From CTSoil-043 sp963821235 (GTDB taxonomy: Bacteria > Chloroflexota > Limnocylindria > Limnocylindrales > CSP1-4), in NCBI GenBank assembly GCA_963821235.1, contig CAWGCS010000001.1:2170001-2234000 (forward strand): a stretch of DNA of 64,000 bases. The letters are read 5' to 3'. Both the position numbers and the translations under genes were made by a program. The notes under the pieces were generated by a model that saw only the letters and a program-made list of their open reading frames with translations, was not told where the DNA came from and did no database searches. This document shows positions 33,794 to 42,168 of this stretch, in pieces. Numbering within the stretch: position 1 is the stretch's first letter; each line of letters begins with the position of its first letter.

Positions 33794-34507
33794 TCAGCGG
33801 AGCGTGGCGAGGAAGCGGAACACGGGAAGGGCCGTCGCGTACCCGTCGGCGAGCAGGTCCGGGAGATCCGGCGAGCAGACCTCCGCGTCCGACAGCGGGC
33901 GCCCGAAGACGACGTCCTTCCAGCGGAACATCTCGGCCAGCGGGTGGTCCTTCGGGTAGCCCGGCGGGATCCTCCTGAGCGAGTCGTGCGTGCGGACCCC
34001 GCCGAACCAGGCGACGAAGGCGGGCTCCTCGATCGCCGCCCGCACGCGGTCGGGCGCCGCGACGATCGCCCGCCGCAGGGCGTCGAGCCGAGGCTTCTCG
34101 GCCCTCCACATCCCGCCGCCGGCGTACATCTCGCCCGGCTCGAAGTGGAAGTAGCCGCCGTTCCCATGGGCACCCGCGTCGATCTGCTCCCCCGCCCCAT
34201 CGGCCGCCTCCGCCCACGGGAAGGTCGCTCCGAGGTGGGTCTTGTAGGGCGACTTGTCCCTGCTGAACCGGGTGTCCCGGTAGATCCGGAACGGCGAGCG
34301 CTTCGGGTCGGCCTGCAGCGGGATGCCCCGGGCCGCCAGGCGCTCGGCGAGCGCCGAGCAGAGGGCCTCGAGCGGCTCCTTGAGCAGCCGCTCGTAGTCC
34401 GCCTTCCGTGGCTGGAACCAGGCGCGATCGTTGTTCCGCGCGAGGTCGGCGAGGAGCTGGATCCCCTCGTGGGTGAAGCCGGCGAACGGCAGGGCAGCGA
34501 CGGTCAT
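33794..34507 (-). CDS. DUF2461 (TIGR02453-family) protein
   Basis: 237 residues, the normal length for this conserved family of unknown function. Recognisable features are LPFAGFTHEGIQLLADLARNND near the N-terminus, SPFRIYRDTRFSRDKSPYKTH near 73-93, YFHFEPGEMYAGGGMWR near 115-131 and PPGYPKDHPLAEMFRWK near 183-199. The fold is intact. It reads leftward, 18 bases ahead of the VOC gene at 33372, and the two may be cotranscribed. Confidence 0.85.
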   Translation of the reverse strand: MTVAALPFAGFTHEGIQLLADLARNNDRAWFQPRKADYERLLKEPLEALCSALAERLAARGIPLQADPKRSPFRIYRDTRFSRDKSPYKTHLGATFPWAEAADGAGEQIDAGAHGNGGYFHFEPGEMYAGGGMWRAEKPRLDALRRAIVAAPDRVRAAIEEPAFVAWFGGVRTHDSLRRIPPGYPKDHPLAEMFRWKDVVFGRPLSDAEVCSPDLPDLLADGYATALPVFRFLATLR

Positions 34508-34635
34508 CGGGCACCTCGGGGCTCATCGCCGGCGTCTGCGCCGTGCGATGCGCGGACCTTACCCGCCGAGCCGGCCGCGCGTCGCGCGGTGGGGCTGTGC
34601 GGTGGGGACCCAGGCACCCTGGCGGCGGCCCTGCG

Positions 34636-35040
34636 CTAGGCCGTGGCCGGCTTCTCCTGGATCGCCCAGCCGTTGCCGTCCGGATCGCTGAACATCACGA
34701 ACGAGTTCCACGGCCCGCCGTGCCCGTCCACCCATTCGCCGTCCTCGATGTGCCGGACCGGGGTGGCGTCCAGGCCGCGGGCCACGAGCTCGGCCCGGGC
34801 GGCCGCGACGTCGCTCACCACGAGCTGGAGGCCCTGCAGCGAGCCGGGCACGAGCTCCATCAGGCCCCTGGTGAGCGTGATCGAGCAGGCCGAGCCGGGC
34901 GGTGTCAGCTGCACGATCCGGACGGCCTCCCCCATGCGCTGGTCGACGTCGACGATGAAGCCCATCACCTCGCTGTAGAACGCCTTGGCCCGGTCGACGT
35001 CGGACACCGGGACCACCACGACCTCGAGCTTGTAGTCCAC
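34636..35040 (-). CDS. VOC-family protein of the SRPBCC-ArsR operon
   Basis: 134 residues. DYKLEVVVVPVSDVDRAKAFYSEVMGF, then LQLVVSDVAAARAELVARG and FVMFSDPDGNGWAIQE form a full two-unit VOC fold. A GGGGGGAA Shine-Dalgarno lies seven bases before the GTG at 35040. It follows the SRPBCC gene by 14 bases in the ArsR operon, an arrangement common for stress or detoxification sets in actinobacteria and Chloroflexota. Confidence 0.85.
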   Translation of the reverse strand: MDYKLEVVVVPVSDVDRAKAFYSEVMGFIVDVDQRMGEAVRIVQLTPPGSACSITLTRGLMELVPGSLQGLQLVVSDVAAARAELVARGLDATPVRHIEDGEWVDGHGGPWNSFVMFSDPDGNGWAIQEKPATA

Positions 35041-35054
35041 GAGATTCCCCCCCT

Positions 35055-35537
35055 TCAGGCGACTGGCACGAGGCGGGCCACCAGCTCGTCGAGCCGCTCG
35101 TACCCCTCGTTGAGGCCACGTTCCATGCCGCTCTGGACCATCGCGTCGCGGGCCGCCACGGACTGGTAGACGGAATGGATCCGCACCACCGTCCGGTCCC
35201 CGCGCTCCTCGAAGGTGAGCGCATCCAGCGACACGTGGCCGGGCGCGCCCTCGAACTCGAAGGTCTGGATGATGCCCTGCGGTGAGGGCGTGCCGTGGAA
35301 GACGCCGTGGAAGCCGAACTCGGTGCCGTCGGCGTCGCGGTGGACGTAGCGCCACGTGCCGCCGTCGCGGACCTCGAAACGTTCGATCCGCATGGCCAGC
35401 CGCCGCGGCCCAAGCCACTGCACGAGCAGCTCCGGGTCCGTATGCGCCCTGAACAGGACGTCGCGCGGTGCCGCGAACTCCCTCGACAGGTCGATGAACG
35501 GGACCCCGGGCTCCGCGGTGATCCGAGTCTTCGTCAT
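35055..35537 (-). CDS. SRPBCC/AHSA1-like protein
   Basis: 160 residues. Residues ~14-155 form a START/SRPBCC barrel: FIDLSREFAAPRDVLFRAHT, then LLVQWLGPRRLAMRIERFEV, and near the end the helix SGMERGLNEGYERLDELVAR. These barrels bind hydrophobic ligands. Its ATG overlaps the ArsR stop by four bases, so the two are coupled; the same two domains are fused in one gene at 23935-24768. Confidence 0.85.
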   Translation of the reverse strand: MTKTRITAEPGVPFIDLSREFAAPRDVLFRAHTDPELLVQWLGPRRLAMRIERFEVRDGGTWRYVHRDADGTEFGFHGVFHGTPSPQGIIQTFEFEGAPGHVSLDALTFEERGDRTVVRIHSVYQSVAARDAMVQSGMERGLNEGYERLDELVARLVPVA

Positions 35538-35866
35538 GGCGTGTTCCTCCCCTCCTGCATCGTGGCCAGCAAGGCGTCGAGCCGCTCGTAGCTCTCGTCC
35601 CAGTACGCCTGGTAGCGAGCGAGCCACGTGGTCGCCTCGAGCAGCGGGGCCGCCTCGAGGTGGCTGAGGCGCGCCGTGGCGCGCCGGCTGCGCGAGATGA
35701 GCCCCGCCCCCTCCAGCACCTTCAGGTGTCGCGAGATGGCCGGTTGCGACACGCTGAACGGCGCGGAGATCTCCGCGACCGTCAGGTCGCGCACGGTCAG
35801 CCGGGCGAGGATCGCCCGACGGGTCGGGTCGGCAAGGGCCCCGAAGACGGTGCTGAGCTGGTCCAT
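35534..35866 (-). CDS. ArsR-family transcriptional regulator
   Basis: 110 residues. VFGALADPTRRAILARLTV, then SVSQPAISRHLKVLEGAGLI and RRATARLSHL are the winged helix of the ArsR/SdpR group without a metal-binding Cys. It heads a leftward operon with the SRPBCC and VOC genes and is probably autoregulated through the CATAAC/GTTATG repeat just upstream. Confidence 0.9.
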   Translation of the reverse strand: MDQLSTVFGALADPTRRAILARLTVRDLTVAEISAPFSVSQPAISRHLKVLEGAGLISRSRRATARLSHLEAAPLLEATTWLARYQAYWDESYERLDALLATMQEGRNTP

Positions 35867-35873
35867 CGGTCTT

Positions 35874-35891
35874 CATAACCACTACGTTATG
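35874..35891. promoter_or_regulatory. Inverted repeat, candidate ArsR operator
   Basis: CATAAC and GTTATG flank six bases (CACTAC), eight bases upstream of the ArsR ATG. It is the only AT-rich element in the region, and the spacing fits a dimer of an ArsR regulator on its own promoter. Confidence 0.55.
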
Positions 35892-36007
35892 GAACGTAGG
35901 GCGCATTGAACCGCGTCGCGGCGAGCCTGTCAAGCGGGTCCCGCGGTTGCTCCGTCACGGCCCTGGCGTCTGCCCCGCGCCCGGCCACCGGACGGTACGA
36001 TCGCGCG

Positions 36008-36184
36008 GTGACGTCTTCACGAAGCGCGAGGTCCGGCGTCCCCCTGCTCAGCCGGCGGGCCCTCAACCGGGCCCTCCTGGAGCGCCAGTTGCTCCTTCGC
36101 CGGGCATCGATGCCGGCGGAGGCGGCGATCGAGCACCTGGTCGCCCTCCAGGCCCAGGAGCCCTTCGACCCTTACCTTGCCTGA
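36008..36184 (+). pseudogene. Winged-helix (AlkZ-like DNA glycosylase) N-terminal fragment
   Basis: 58 residues from a GTG start, ending in a stop. LSRRALNRALLERQLLLRR and EAAIEHLVALQAQEPFDPYL match the first helices of the winged-helix DNA-binding proteins of the AlkZ/YcaQ type, which are normally 350-400 residues long. Nothing of the rest follows in any frame, so the gene is truncated, with its stop 26 bases before the end of the YbaK-like gene. Only a family-level call is possible. Confidence 0.55.
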
Positions 36185-36210
36185 GGGCGCGGGCCGGCGG
36201 CTGCCACGCG

Positions 36211-36735
36211 TCAGGCGTCGCCCCGCGCAGCCCCTTCCTCGAGCCGGATCGGGGCCGGGCTTGCCAGGCCCTCGACCACCTCCGCGCCGGGGACCGTCAG
36301 CAGGATCGAGGGCGGGGCGAGGACCTTCCAGCTGCGGCTGCCGCCGCCCAGGACGATGCGCTCGCGCGCCATGACCGCCGCGTCGATCCAGAGCGGCAGG
36401 TTCACTGGCAGGCCGAAGGCGGTCACGCCGCCGATCTCCTGGCCGGTCAGGGCACGCGTCTCGTCGGGCGCCGCGAACGACGCCTTCCGGGTCCCCAGGC
36501 GGCCCCGCACCGAGCGGTTCACGTCGAGGCGGTGTGTCGCCAGCACCACGCAGGCGGCGTACACGGGCAGGCTGGCCTTGCCGACCACGACGATCGTGTT
36601 GGCCGAGTCCTCGAGGGCGAACCCATAGGCGGCGCAGAAGGCTGCCGTGTCGGCCAGGGCCGGGTCGCAGGCGAACAGCGCGTACGCTCCGCGGCCGGCG
36701 AGGGCGGCCTCCAGGGCGTCGCGATCGCTCGTCAT
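36211..36735 (-). CDS. YbaK/EbsC-type aminoacyl-tRNA deacylase domain protein
   Basis: 174 residues. SANTIVVVGKASLPVYAACVV, then HRLDVNRSVRGRLGTRKASF and the GGVTAFGLPVNLPLWIDAAVM segment are the YbaK/EbsC fold, whose members remove misattached amino acids from tRNA. The Lys and Gly-X-Pro positions of the active site are visible (GKASL, FGLP). The ATG at 36735 fits the family start. Which tRNA it corrects cannot be stated. Confidence 0.85.
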   Translation of the reverse strand: MTSDRDALEAALAGRGAYALFACDPALADTAAFCAAYGFALEDSANTIVVVGKASLPVYAACVVLATHRLDVNRSVRGRLGTRKASFAAPDETRALTGQEIGGVTAFGLPVNLPLWIDAAVMARERIVLGGGSRSWKVLAPPSILLTVPGAEVVEGLASPAPIRLEEGAARGDA

Positions 36736-36825
36736 CGGCGCGAACGGTAGCCGATCCCGGGCGGCGCCGTCGGCCCCCACCTCGAGCCCTTGCCGCGGCG
36801 GCCCGTCGCGCCCACAATGCCCCCG

Positions 36826-37278
36826 ATGACCCGGGGGATCCTCTCGCGGTGGGCCGTCACCCGCGAGACGACGGCGAGCGCAGACGAGATCGGCGTGGAC
36901 GGGCACCCCACCGAGGAGGCCCTCCTGCGCTGGTTCGCCGCGGGAAGGATCACCTACCTCGACCGCTGCTGGTCCCTGGGGACCGGCGCCGCCGAGGGCC
37001 GCGTCGCGCCGCAGGCGACGCAGCTCCGCGTCCGCGTCACGGGGATTCTCCGGGCCGACGACCCGATCCTCATCGCCGTCTCGGCGCCGGAGGTGCGGCC
37101 CTCGTCGTTCGACATGACCTTCCGCGTCCGGGGCCTGGGAAACGACGGCTCCGTGATCGCCGATGGACGCTGCACGATGGTCCTCGTCGATCCCGCGACG
37201 GGCGAGTCACGGCCCGTCCCCGCGAGCCTGCGGCGGGACCTCATCGACATCGAGGCCGCCGCCACCGACTACTGCTAG
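36826..37278 (+). CDS. Hotdog-fold thioesterase-like protein
   Basis: 150 residues. ILSRWAVTRETTASADEIGVDGHPTEEALLRWF, then CWSLGTGAAEGRVAPQATQL and SSFDMTFRVRGLGNDGSVIADGRCTMV have the layout of a 4HBT/hotdog thioesterase, although the catalytic Asp is not certain. An ATG nine bases upstream (36817) is an alternative start. The gene is divergent from the YbaK-like gene and has no clear partner. Confidence 0.6.
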   Translation: MTRGILSRWAVTRETTASADEIGVDGHPTEEALLRWFAAGRITYLDRCWSLGTGAAEGRVAPQATQLRVRVTGILRADDPILIAVSAPEVRPSSFDMTFRVRGLGNDGSVIADGRCTMVLVDPATGESRPVPASLRRDLIDIEAAATDYC

Positions 37279-37523
37279 GGCCGGGAGCGGTCCGTCGAGG
37301 GCGACGTGTCACGCCCGCGCCGGGGACGCATCGCGCCCTCCGCCTGAGATTCATCCGCACACGTGCGGAAAAGCGAGTACCATGGCCGGGCTCGCCGCAT
37401 GTTCGTGGCGAGGGACCACGCTCGGCCCAGGCTCGCACCTTCTCTCCGTCAGCGCCCATTCGCGACTCGGAAGACCGGTTCCCGTTCCGCGCCGACACGA
37501 GCTCGAAGGAGCAAGCACCGATC

Positions 37524-37841
37524 ATGGCCGACCAGGTCATCACCTGCACCGACTGCGGACAGGATTTCGTCTTCACGGAGAGCGAGCAGGCGTTCTACGC
37601 CGATCGCGGCTTCACCACGCCCCGCCGCTGCGCGGCCTGTCGCGCGGCCAAGAAGGCCGCCCGCGGCGACTCCGGCGGCAGCAGCTCGTACGGCGGCGGC
37701 AGCACCTCGTACGGCGGCTCGCGCGGCCCGCGCGAGATGTTCACCGCGACCTGCAGCTCCTGCGGCAACACCGCGAGCGTGCCGTTCCGGCCGTCCGGCG
37801 CCAAGCCGGTCTACTGCTCCGACTGCTTCAGCCGGCGCTAA
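37524..37841 (+). CDS. CxxC-x17-CxxC zinc-ribbon protein
   Basis: 105 residues. The N-terminal CTDCGQDFVFTESEQAFY with a downstream CAAC is a zinc-ribbon-like domain. A Ser/Gly/Tyr-rich linker follows, and the C-terminus has CSSC, 17 residues, CSDC, the TIGR04272 pattern of small zinc-binding proteins common in Chloroflexota. Function is unknown. The gene has a leader of about 245 bases and a strong terminator at 37863-37887, so it is transcribed alone. Confidence 0.8.
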   Translation: MADQVITCTDCGQDFVFTESEQAFYADRGFTTPRRCAACRAAKKAARGDSGGSSSYGGGSTSYGGSRGPREMFTATCSSCGNTASVPFRPSGAKPVYCSDCFSRR

Positions 37842-37862
37842 CCCTCCGCAGCACCGATCGGA

Positions 37863-37887
37863 GGCCGTCCAGCCGGGCTGGGCGGCC
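37863..37887 (+). terminator. Rho-independent terminator of the zinc-ribbon gene
   Basis: An 11-bp stem (one G-T pair) with a CGG loop between 37863-37873 and 37877-37887, then TTCTCGATT. It is 22 bases after the stop. The converging MurC/Mpl-like gene ends 19 bases further on, so it may also end that transcript. Confidence 0.6.
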
Positions 37888-37905
37888 TTCTCGATTCCGG
37901 CCTCC

Positions 37906-39494
37906 TCATCGACGGCCGCGCCGCCCGAGGTGCTCCAGCAGTCGCTCCGCGATGACGTAGCTTCGCCCGCCGCCCATGACGAGCACCACGTCGCCGGGCT
38001 CCACCCGCGAGGCGAGCCAGTCGGCCGTCTCCTCGACCGTGCCCGGTGCCCAGGCCGACGTGCGGCCCCGCCGGGCCACGGCCTCCGCCAGGGCCGCCGC
38101 CGAGGTGATCGTGGTGTCCGCGTCGCGCCCGGCGTGCACCTGGGCGATGACGGCCCGGTCGGCCCGTTCCAGGACGTCGGCGAACGCCTCCAGCATGGCC
38201 GCCGTCCGGTGATAGGTCAGCGGCTCGTAGACGGCCCACAGCCGCCGGCCCGGGTAGCGCTGGGCGACGGCGGCGAACGTCGCGGCCATCGCGGTGGGGT
38301 GATGCCCGTAGTCGTCGAGGACGGCCACCCCGCCGACCTCGCCCTTCAGCTCCAGGCGCCGACCGACGCCCTCGAACGAGCCGAGGCCGGCCACGATCGA
38401 GGCGGGGTCGGCCCCCGCGGCGAGGGCAACGCCGGCGGCGACCAGCCCGTTCTCCGCGTTGTGGCGACCGGCCAGCCCGATGGACGCAACGACCGACGCC
38501 GCCGGGTCGCGATCCAGCCCGCGGATCTCGAGGCTGCCCTCCCCTGCCGGGCTCGTCCGCCAGCGGCCGACGACGATGCGTGGCGGCCGGTGGTGCCACG
38601 GGAGGCCTGCCGCCAGCCGCTCGGCGGTCACGGCGAGATCCTCGCCTTCATCGACCACCGCGACCGCCACGAGGCGGCCGGCCCAGCCGTCGAGCGCCGC
38701 GATAACCTCGCGGACGCCCGCGTCGCCCGCGTTGGCGACGAGGGTCGGGGCCTCCCCTCCCCCCTCGAACCGGCGCACCCAGGCGGCCAGCGCGGCGACC
38801 ACGTCGGCCCGATCGGCGAAGACGTCCGGGTGGTCCCAGTCGGCATTCGTGATCGCCCCGATGGCCGGCCGGTAGGGATCGAAGTTGCCGGCATACTCGT
38901 CGGCCTCCACGACGAAGTGGCGCCCCCGGCCGAACCTGGCCGTCGAGGGGATCGCTCCGACTCCGAGCGAGGGCGGGAGCAGGGCCCCGACGAAGGCCGA
39001 CGGGTCGAGGCCGGATGCGACGAGGAGGTGGACGACCCATCCCGTCGTCGTGGACTTACCGTGCGTCCCCGCGATCCCAACGAGCTCCTGCCGCTCGGTG
39101 ACGGCCGCGTCGGCTATCAGCTGCTGCACGCTGGTCGCCGGCACCCCGAGGGCGCGGGCCGCCTGGAGCTCGGGGTGGTCGGGCGCCACCGCGGTGAGGG
39201 CCTTCGTGACGGCAAGGCGATCGACCAGCGCCACGCTGCCGTCGGTCACGTGGGCGGCCGCGTGCTCCCAGGCCACCGCGATGCCGGCCCCGACGAGAGG
39301 CTGCGTGTACTGGGACGGCCCCCCGGCGTCGCAGCCCGAGACGGCGGCGCCGGCGTGATGGGCGTGGATGGCCGCAGCGGCGCCGGCCGCCCCCCGGCCC
39401 CGACGACGTGGATCCGCGCCCCGGGAGGAATCGGGCGGGGCGGGCGGGCCGGCTCCAGGCCGGCGCCGATCTCCGACGCCGTCCGCCGGGTCAC
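37906..39494 (-). CDS. MurC/Mpl-type UDP-muramate ligase with a probable 1-base frame break
   Basis: An ATP-dependent Mur ligase that joins L-Ala or a peptide to UDP-N-acetylmuramate (MurC or Mpl type). The GTG at 39494 overlaps the upstream TPP-gene stop and gives PGARIHVVGAGG, the Rossmann nucleotide loop. In a C6 run at 39390-39395 the frame breaks, then resumes as AGAAAAIHAHHAG and CDAGGPSQYTQPLVGAG. Later motifs are intact: ATP loop GTHGKSTTTGW, EADEYAGNFDPYRP, GRHNAENGLVA, DDYGHHPTAM. The readable downstream frame alone (37906-39276) would lack the N-terminal domain. One base missing from the homopolymer explains this, so I treat it as one real gene with a probable assembly error. Confidence 0.75.
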
Positions 39495-41473
39495 GCCTCG
39501 GCCGGGGACCCCGCGGGCTCGAGGTCTGCGGCGGGCTCGACCTCGGCCTCGACCTCGGCCTCCGGCTCGGTGACCTCGGGCTCGGCGGCGGGCTCGGGTG
39601 CGGGCTCCCCGTCGGCCGCTGCGGCCGGCTCGGGCTCGGGCGCAGTCTCCGCCTCCGGCTCGGCGACCTCGACCTCGGGCTCCTGCTCCTCCGCCTCGGG
39701 CTCCTGCTCCTCCGCCTCGGGCTCCTGCTCCTCGGCCTCGGCCTCGGGCTCCTCCGCCTCTGCCTCCAGGGCGGGCGCCGGCACCGCGGTCGGGACCTCG
39801 TCGTCGATCCGATCGACGCTCACCCAGCGGCGGTCGACCACGAGGTGGATCACCGTTGGACGCCGGCTCGCCAGCGCGGCCCGGAGCGCGGCCTCGAAGG
39901 ACTCGTCGGCGTCGACGCGGACGCCCTCCGCCCCGAACCCTGCGGCGACGGCGGCCCAGTCCACCGGCCCGAGCTCCGTCCCTACGGCCGCCATCCCGCG
40001 CCGGGCCTGGTGGTCGCGAATGGTCCCGTAGCGGGCGTTGTCGAAGACGAGGACGACCGGACGGGCGCCCTCGCGGACCGCGGTCTCGAGCTCGGCGACC
40101 GTCATCCCGAGGCCGCCGTCGCCGACGAGGGCAACGACCGGCCGCCCCGGCGAGGCGATCGAGGCAGCGATCGCGGCCGGGAGCCCATAGCCCATCGCCC
40201 CGGCGGTGGGTCCGAGGAACGTCCCTGGTCGGCGCAGCCACAGGCCGCGCGCCGCCCAGCCCCCGAAGTGGCCCGCGTCGGTCGTCACGATGGCGTCAGG
40301 CGGCAGGATCCGCCCCATAGCCGTCACCACCCGACCGGGGTGCACGCCGGGGCCGTCCCAAGGCTCCCCGTCGACGACGCGAGCCGCCTCGTAGGCCGTC
40401 CGGTCGGCGGCGTTGGCGTCGCGCCGGCGCTGCAGCGAGTCCATGGCCAGGACGCCGCCGCCCAGCGCGCGGCGGGCCTCGCGGACGAACGTCCGGGCGT
40501 CGCAGGCGACGGCGATCGTGGGAGCGCCGAGGGGGCCGCGGGCACCCATGGGCTCCAGGTCGACGTGCGCCCAGCGCGTGCCGGGGGCGGGCACGGTCCA
40601 CCCGTGCGAGGCGACCTCGTTGAGGCGGCAGCCGAGCACCAGCATGGCGTCCGCCTCGAGGAGCCTCGGCAGGACGGTCGGCGCCGCGAAGTAGCCGCTC
40701 ATCCCGAGATAGAGGGCGTGGTCGTTGGGGAAGGCGTCCGGCCGCCGCCAGGCGGCGATCACGGGCAGGTCCACCATCTCCGCCAGCCGCACGAGGTCGG
40801 CCGTCGCCCGCGATCGGAGGACGCCGGCGCCGGCCAGGATGACGGGGCGCTCAGCGTCCAGGAGGAGGTGGAGGACCCGCTTGACCGTCGTCGGGTCCGG
40901 CTCCGGGGCGCGCGGCGGTCCCAGGACGGTGGCGGTCGCGATGCGGCCGCCATCGGTGGGAGCGGGCTCGTCGAAGAGGTCCTCCGGGATGCTCAGGAGG
41001 ACGGGCCCCGGTCGCCCGGTCGTCGCCCGGCGCAGTGCCTCGTCGAGCGCGCCGGGCAGGGCGGCCACGTCGCGGACCTCCCGGGCCCAGCGACAGAGGC
41101 CGCCGAGCGTGGCGACGAGGTCGGCCTCCTGGAACGCCTCCCGGCCCCGCGAGGGCCGGGTCACCTGGCCGACGATGGCGATGAGCGGCGCGGAATCCGC
41201 ATGCGCAGCGTGCAGGGCGATCGCCAGGTTCGACGACCCGACCGCCCGGGTGACCAGGACGGCGGCCGGCCGGCCGGTGAGCGCCCCGTGCGCCGCGGCC
41301 ATGAAGCCGGCCCCGCTCTCGTGGCGCGTCGCGATGACCCGGATGCCCGCCGCCGGCAGGGCGTCCAGGAGGGGCAGGAAGCTCTCGCCCGGGACGGTGA
41401 AGGCGACGCGGACGCCGGCTGCGGCCAGGGCGTCGGCGACGAAGCGGCCGGCCGTGCCCTCGGAGGTGCCCAC
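39491..41473 (-). CDS. Acetolactate-synthase-like TPP enzyme with acidic C-terminal tail
   Basis: 660 residues. The first ~550 are a complete ThDP-dependent enzyme of the IlvB family: FTVPGESFLPLLDAL with the catalytic Glu near residue 29, the central domain (LAGAGVLRSRATADLV) and the ThDP-Mg loop GDGGLGMTVAELETAVREG to FDNARYG (GDG...N). The last ~105 residues are a Glu/Pro/Ala tail with three near-identical 7-residue units (EAEEQEP), which IlvB homologues do not have. Its reaction could be acetolactate synthesis or another 2-oxoacid ligation; no small regulatory subunit is adjacent. GTG start. Confidence 0.8.
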   Translation of the reverse strand: MGTSEGTAGRFVADALAAAGVRVAFTVPGESFLPLLDALPAAGIRVIATRHESGAGFMAAAHGALTGRPAAVLVTRAVGSSNLAIALHAAHADSAPLIAIVGQVTRPSRGREAFQEADLVATLGGLCRWAREVRDVAALPGALDEALRRATTGRPGPVLLSIPEDLFDEPAPTDGGRIATATVLGPPRAPEPDPTTVKRVLHLLLDAERPVILAGAGVLRSRATADLVRLAEMVDLPVIAAWRRPDAFPNDHALYLGMSGYFAAPTVLPRLLEADAMLVLGCRLNEVASHGWTVPAPGTRWAHVDLEPMGARGPLGAPTIAVACDARTFVREARRALGGGVLAMDSLQRRRDANAADRTAYEAARVVDGEPWDGPGVHPGRVVTAMGRILPPDAIVTTDAGHFGGWAARGLWLRRPGTFLGPTAGAMGYGLPAAIAASIASPGRPVVALVGDGGLGMTVAELETAVREGARPVVLVFDNARYGTIRDHQARRGMAAVGTELGPVDWAAVAAGFGAEGVRVDADESFEAALRAALASRRPTVIHLVVDRRWVSVDRIDDEVPTAVPAPALEAEAEEPEAEAEEQEPEAEEQEPEAEEQEPEVEVAEPEAETAPEPEPAAAADGEPAPEPAAEPEVTEPEAEVEAEVEPAADLEPAGSPAEA

Positions 41474-41474
41474 G

Positions 41475-41579
41475 TCAGCGGTCCACCGGGGGCGGGAACG
41501 ACGTCACGACGAGTCCCACGACCACGAGGATCACGACGAGCACGAGGACGAGCCGCACCTGCGGCGACCGGGGCAGCAC
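41475..41579 (-). CDS. 34-residue single-pass membrane microprotein (candidate)
   Basis: GTG start preceded by GGGAGG nine bases earlier; the protein begins MLPRSPQVRLVLVLVVILVV and ends PPPVDR, a short basic N-terminus followed by one membrane helix of ~20 residues. It fills the gap between yajQ and the TPP enzyme exactly: its stop ends two bases before the next GTG. Codon use is strongly Val/Leu-biased, as in real small membrane proteins. No homologue can be tested here; the start site and position in the operon are the main evidence. Confidence 0.5.
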   Translation of the reverse strand: MLPRSPQVRLVLVLVVILVVVGLVVTSFPPPVDR

Positions 41580-41594
41580 GTGACCTGGCCTCCC

Positions 41595-42086
41595 TTACCG
41601 GTAGTTCATGAACTGGAGCGGGACCGCCTCGTCCAGCTCGCGCAGCCGCGCGATCACCTTCTGGAGGTCGTCCTTGCTCTTGGCGGCGACGCGGACGGCG
41701 TCGCCCTGGACCTGGCTCCTGACCTTCGGGAACTCGTCCCGGATCAGCTTGGTGATCTTGCGGGCGAGATCGTCCGAGAGCCCGCGCCGGAGCTCGACGC
41801 GCTGGCGGACGGTCATCCCGCCGGCCTGCTCGATGGGGCCCCAGTCGAAGATCTTGAGGGACAGGCTGCGCCGGATGGCCTTGGATTCGACGAGATCGCG
41901 GATCGCCTTCGCCCGCAGCTCGCTGTCGGTGTGGATGGCGAGGGCGTCCTTCTCCTGGACGATCTCGGCGAGGGCGCCCTTGAAGTCGAAGCGGGTGACG
42001 ATCTCGCGCCGGGCCTGGTCGAGGGCGTTCCGCAGCTCCTGGGCGTCGAACTCGGAGACCACGTCGAACGAGAACTCGCCTGCCAT
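41595..42086 (-). CDS. YajQ-family cyclic-di-GMP/nucleotide-binding protein
   Basis: 163 residues, typical length. FSFDVVSEFDAQELRNALDQ, then TRFDFKGALAEIVQEKDALA, and KITKLIRDEFPKVRSQVQGD with the FMNYR end are the two ferredoxin-like halves of YajQ. Members bind nucleotides or c-di-GMP and in pathogens act as c-di-GMP effectors. A GGAGGATCC site precedes the ATG. The GGDEF-EAL protein of this window could supply the ligand, an inference only. Confidence 0.9.
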   Translation of the reverse strand: MAGEFSFDVVSEFDAQELRNALDQARREIVTRFDFKGALAEIVQEKDALAIHTDSELRAKAIRDLVESKAIRRSLSLKIFDWGPIEQAGGMTVRQRVELRRGLSDDLARKITKLIRDEFPKVRSQVQGDAVRVAAKSKDDLQKVIARLRELDEAVPLQFMNYR

Positions 42087-42168
42087 CGGATCCTCCGTGC
42101 GGGACGCGCGCGGCCGACTGCGCGCATCCAAGTATGGGGCCCGGCGCGGGCGCGCGTCGCGATCAGCC

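Noticed and set aside
37355..37368. CCGCAC/GTGCGG inverted repeat in the leader of the zinc-ribbon gene
   Set aside because: Six-base arms in a GC-rich sequence are expected by chance, and there is no T-tract or adjacent regulator to give it meaning.
39679..39740. Short tandem repeats as a CRISPR-like array
   Set aside because: The 21-bp units are in frame and code for EAEEQEP repeats in a disordered tail, with no spacers.
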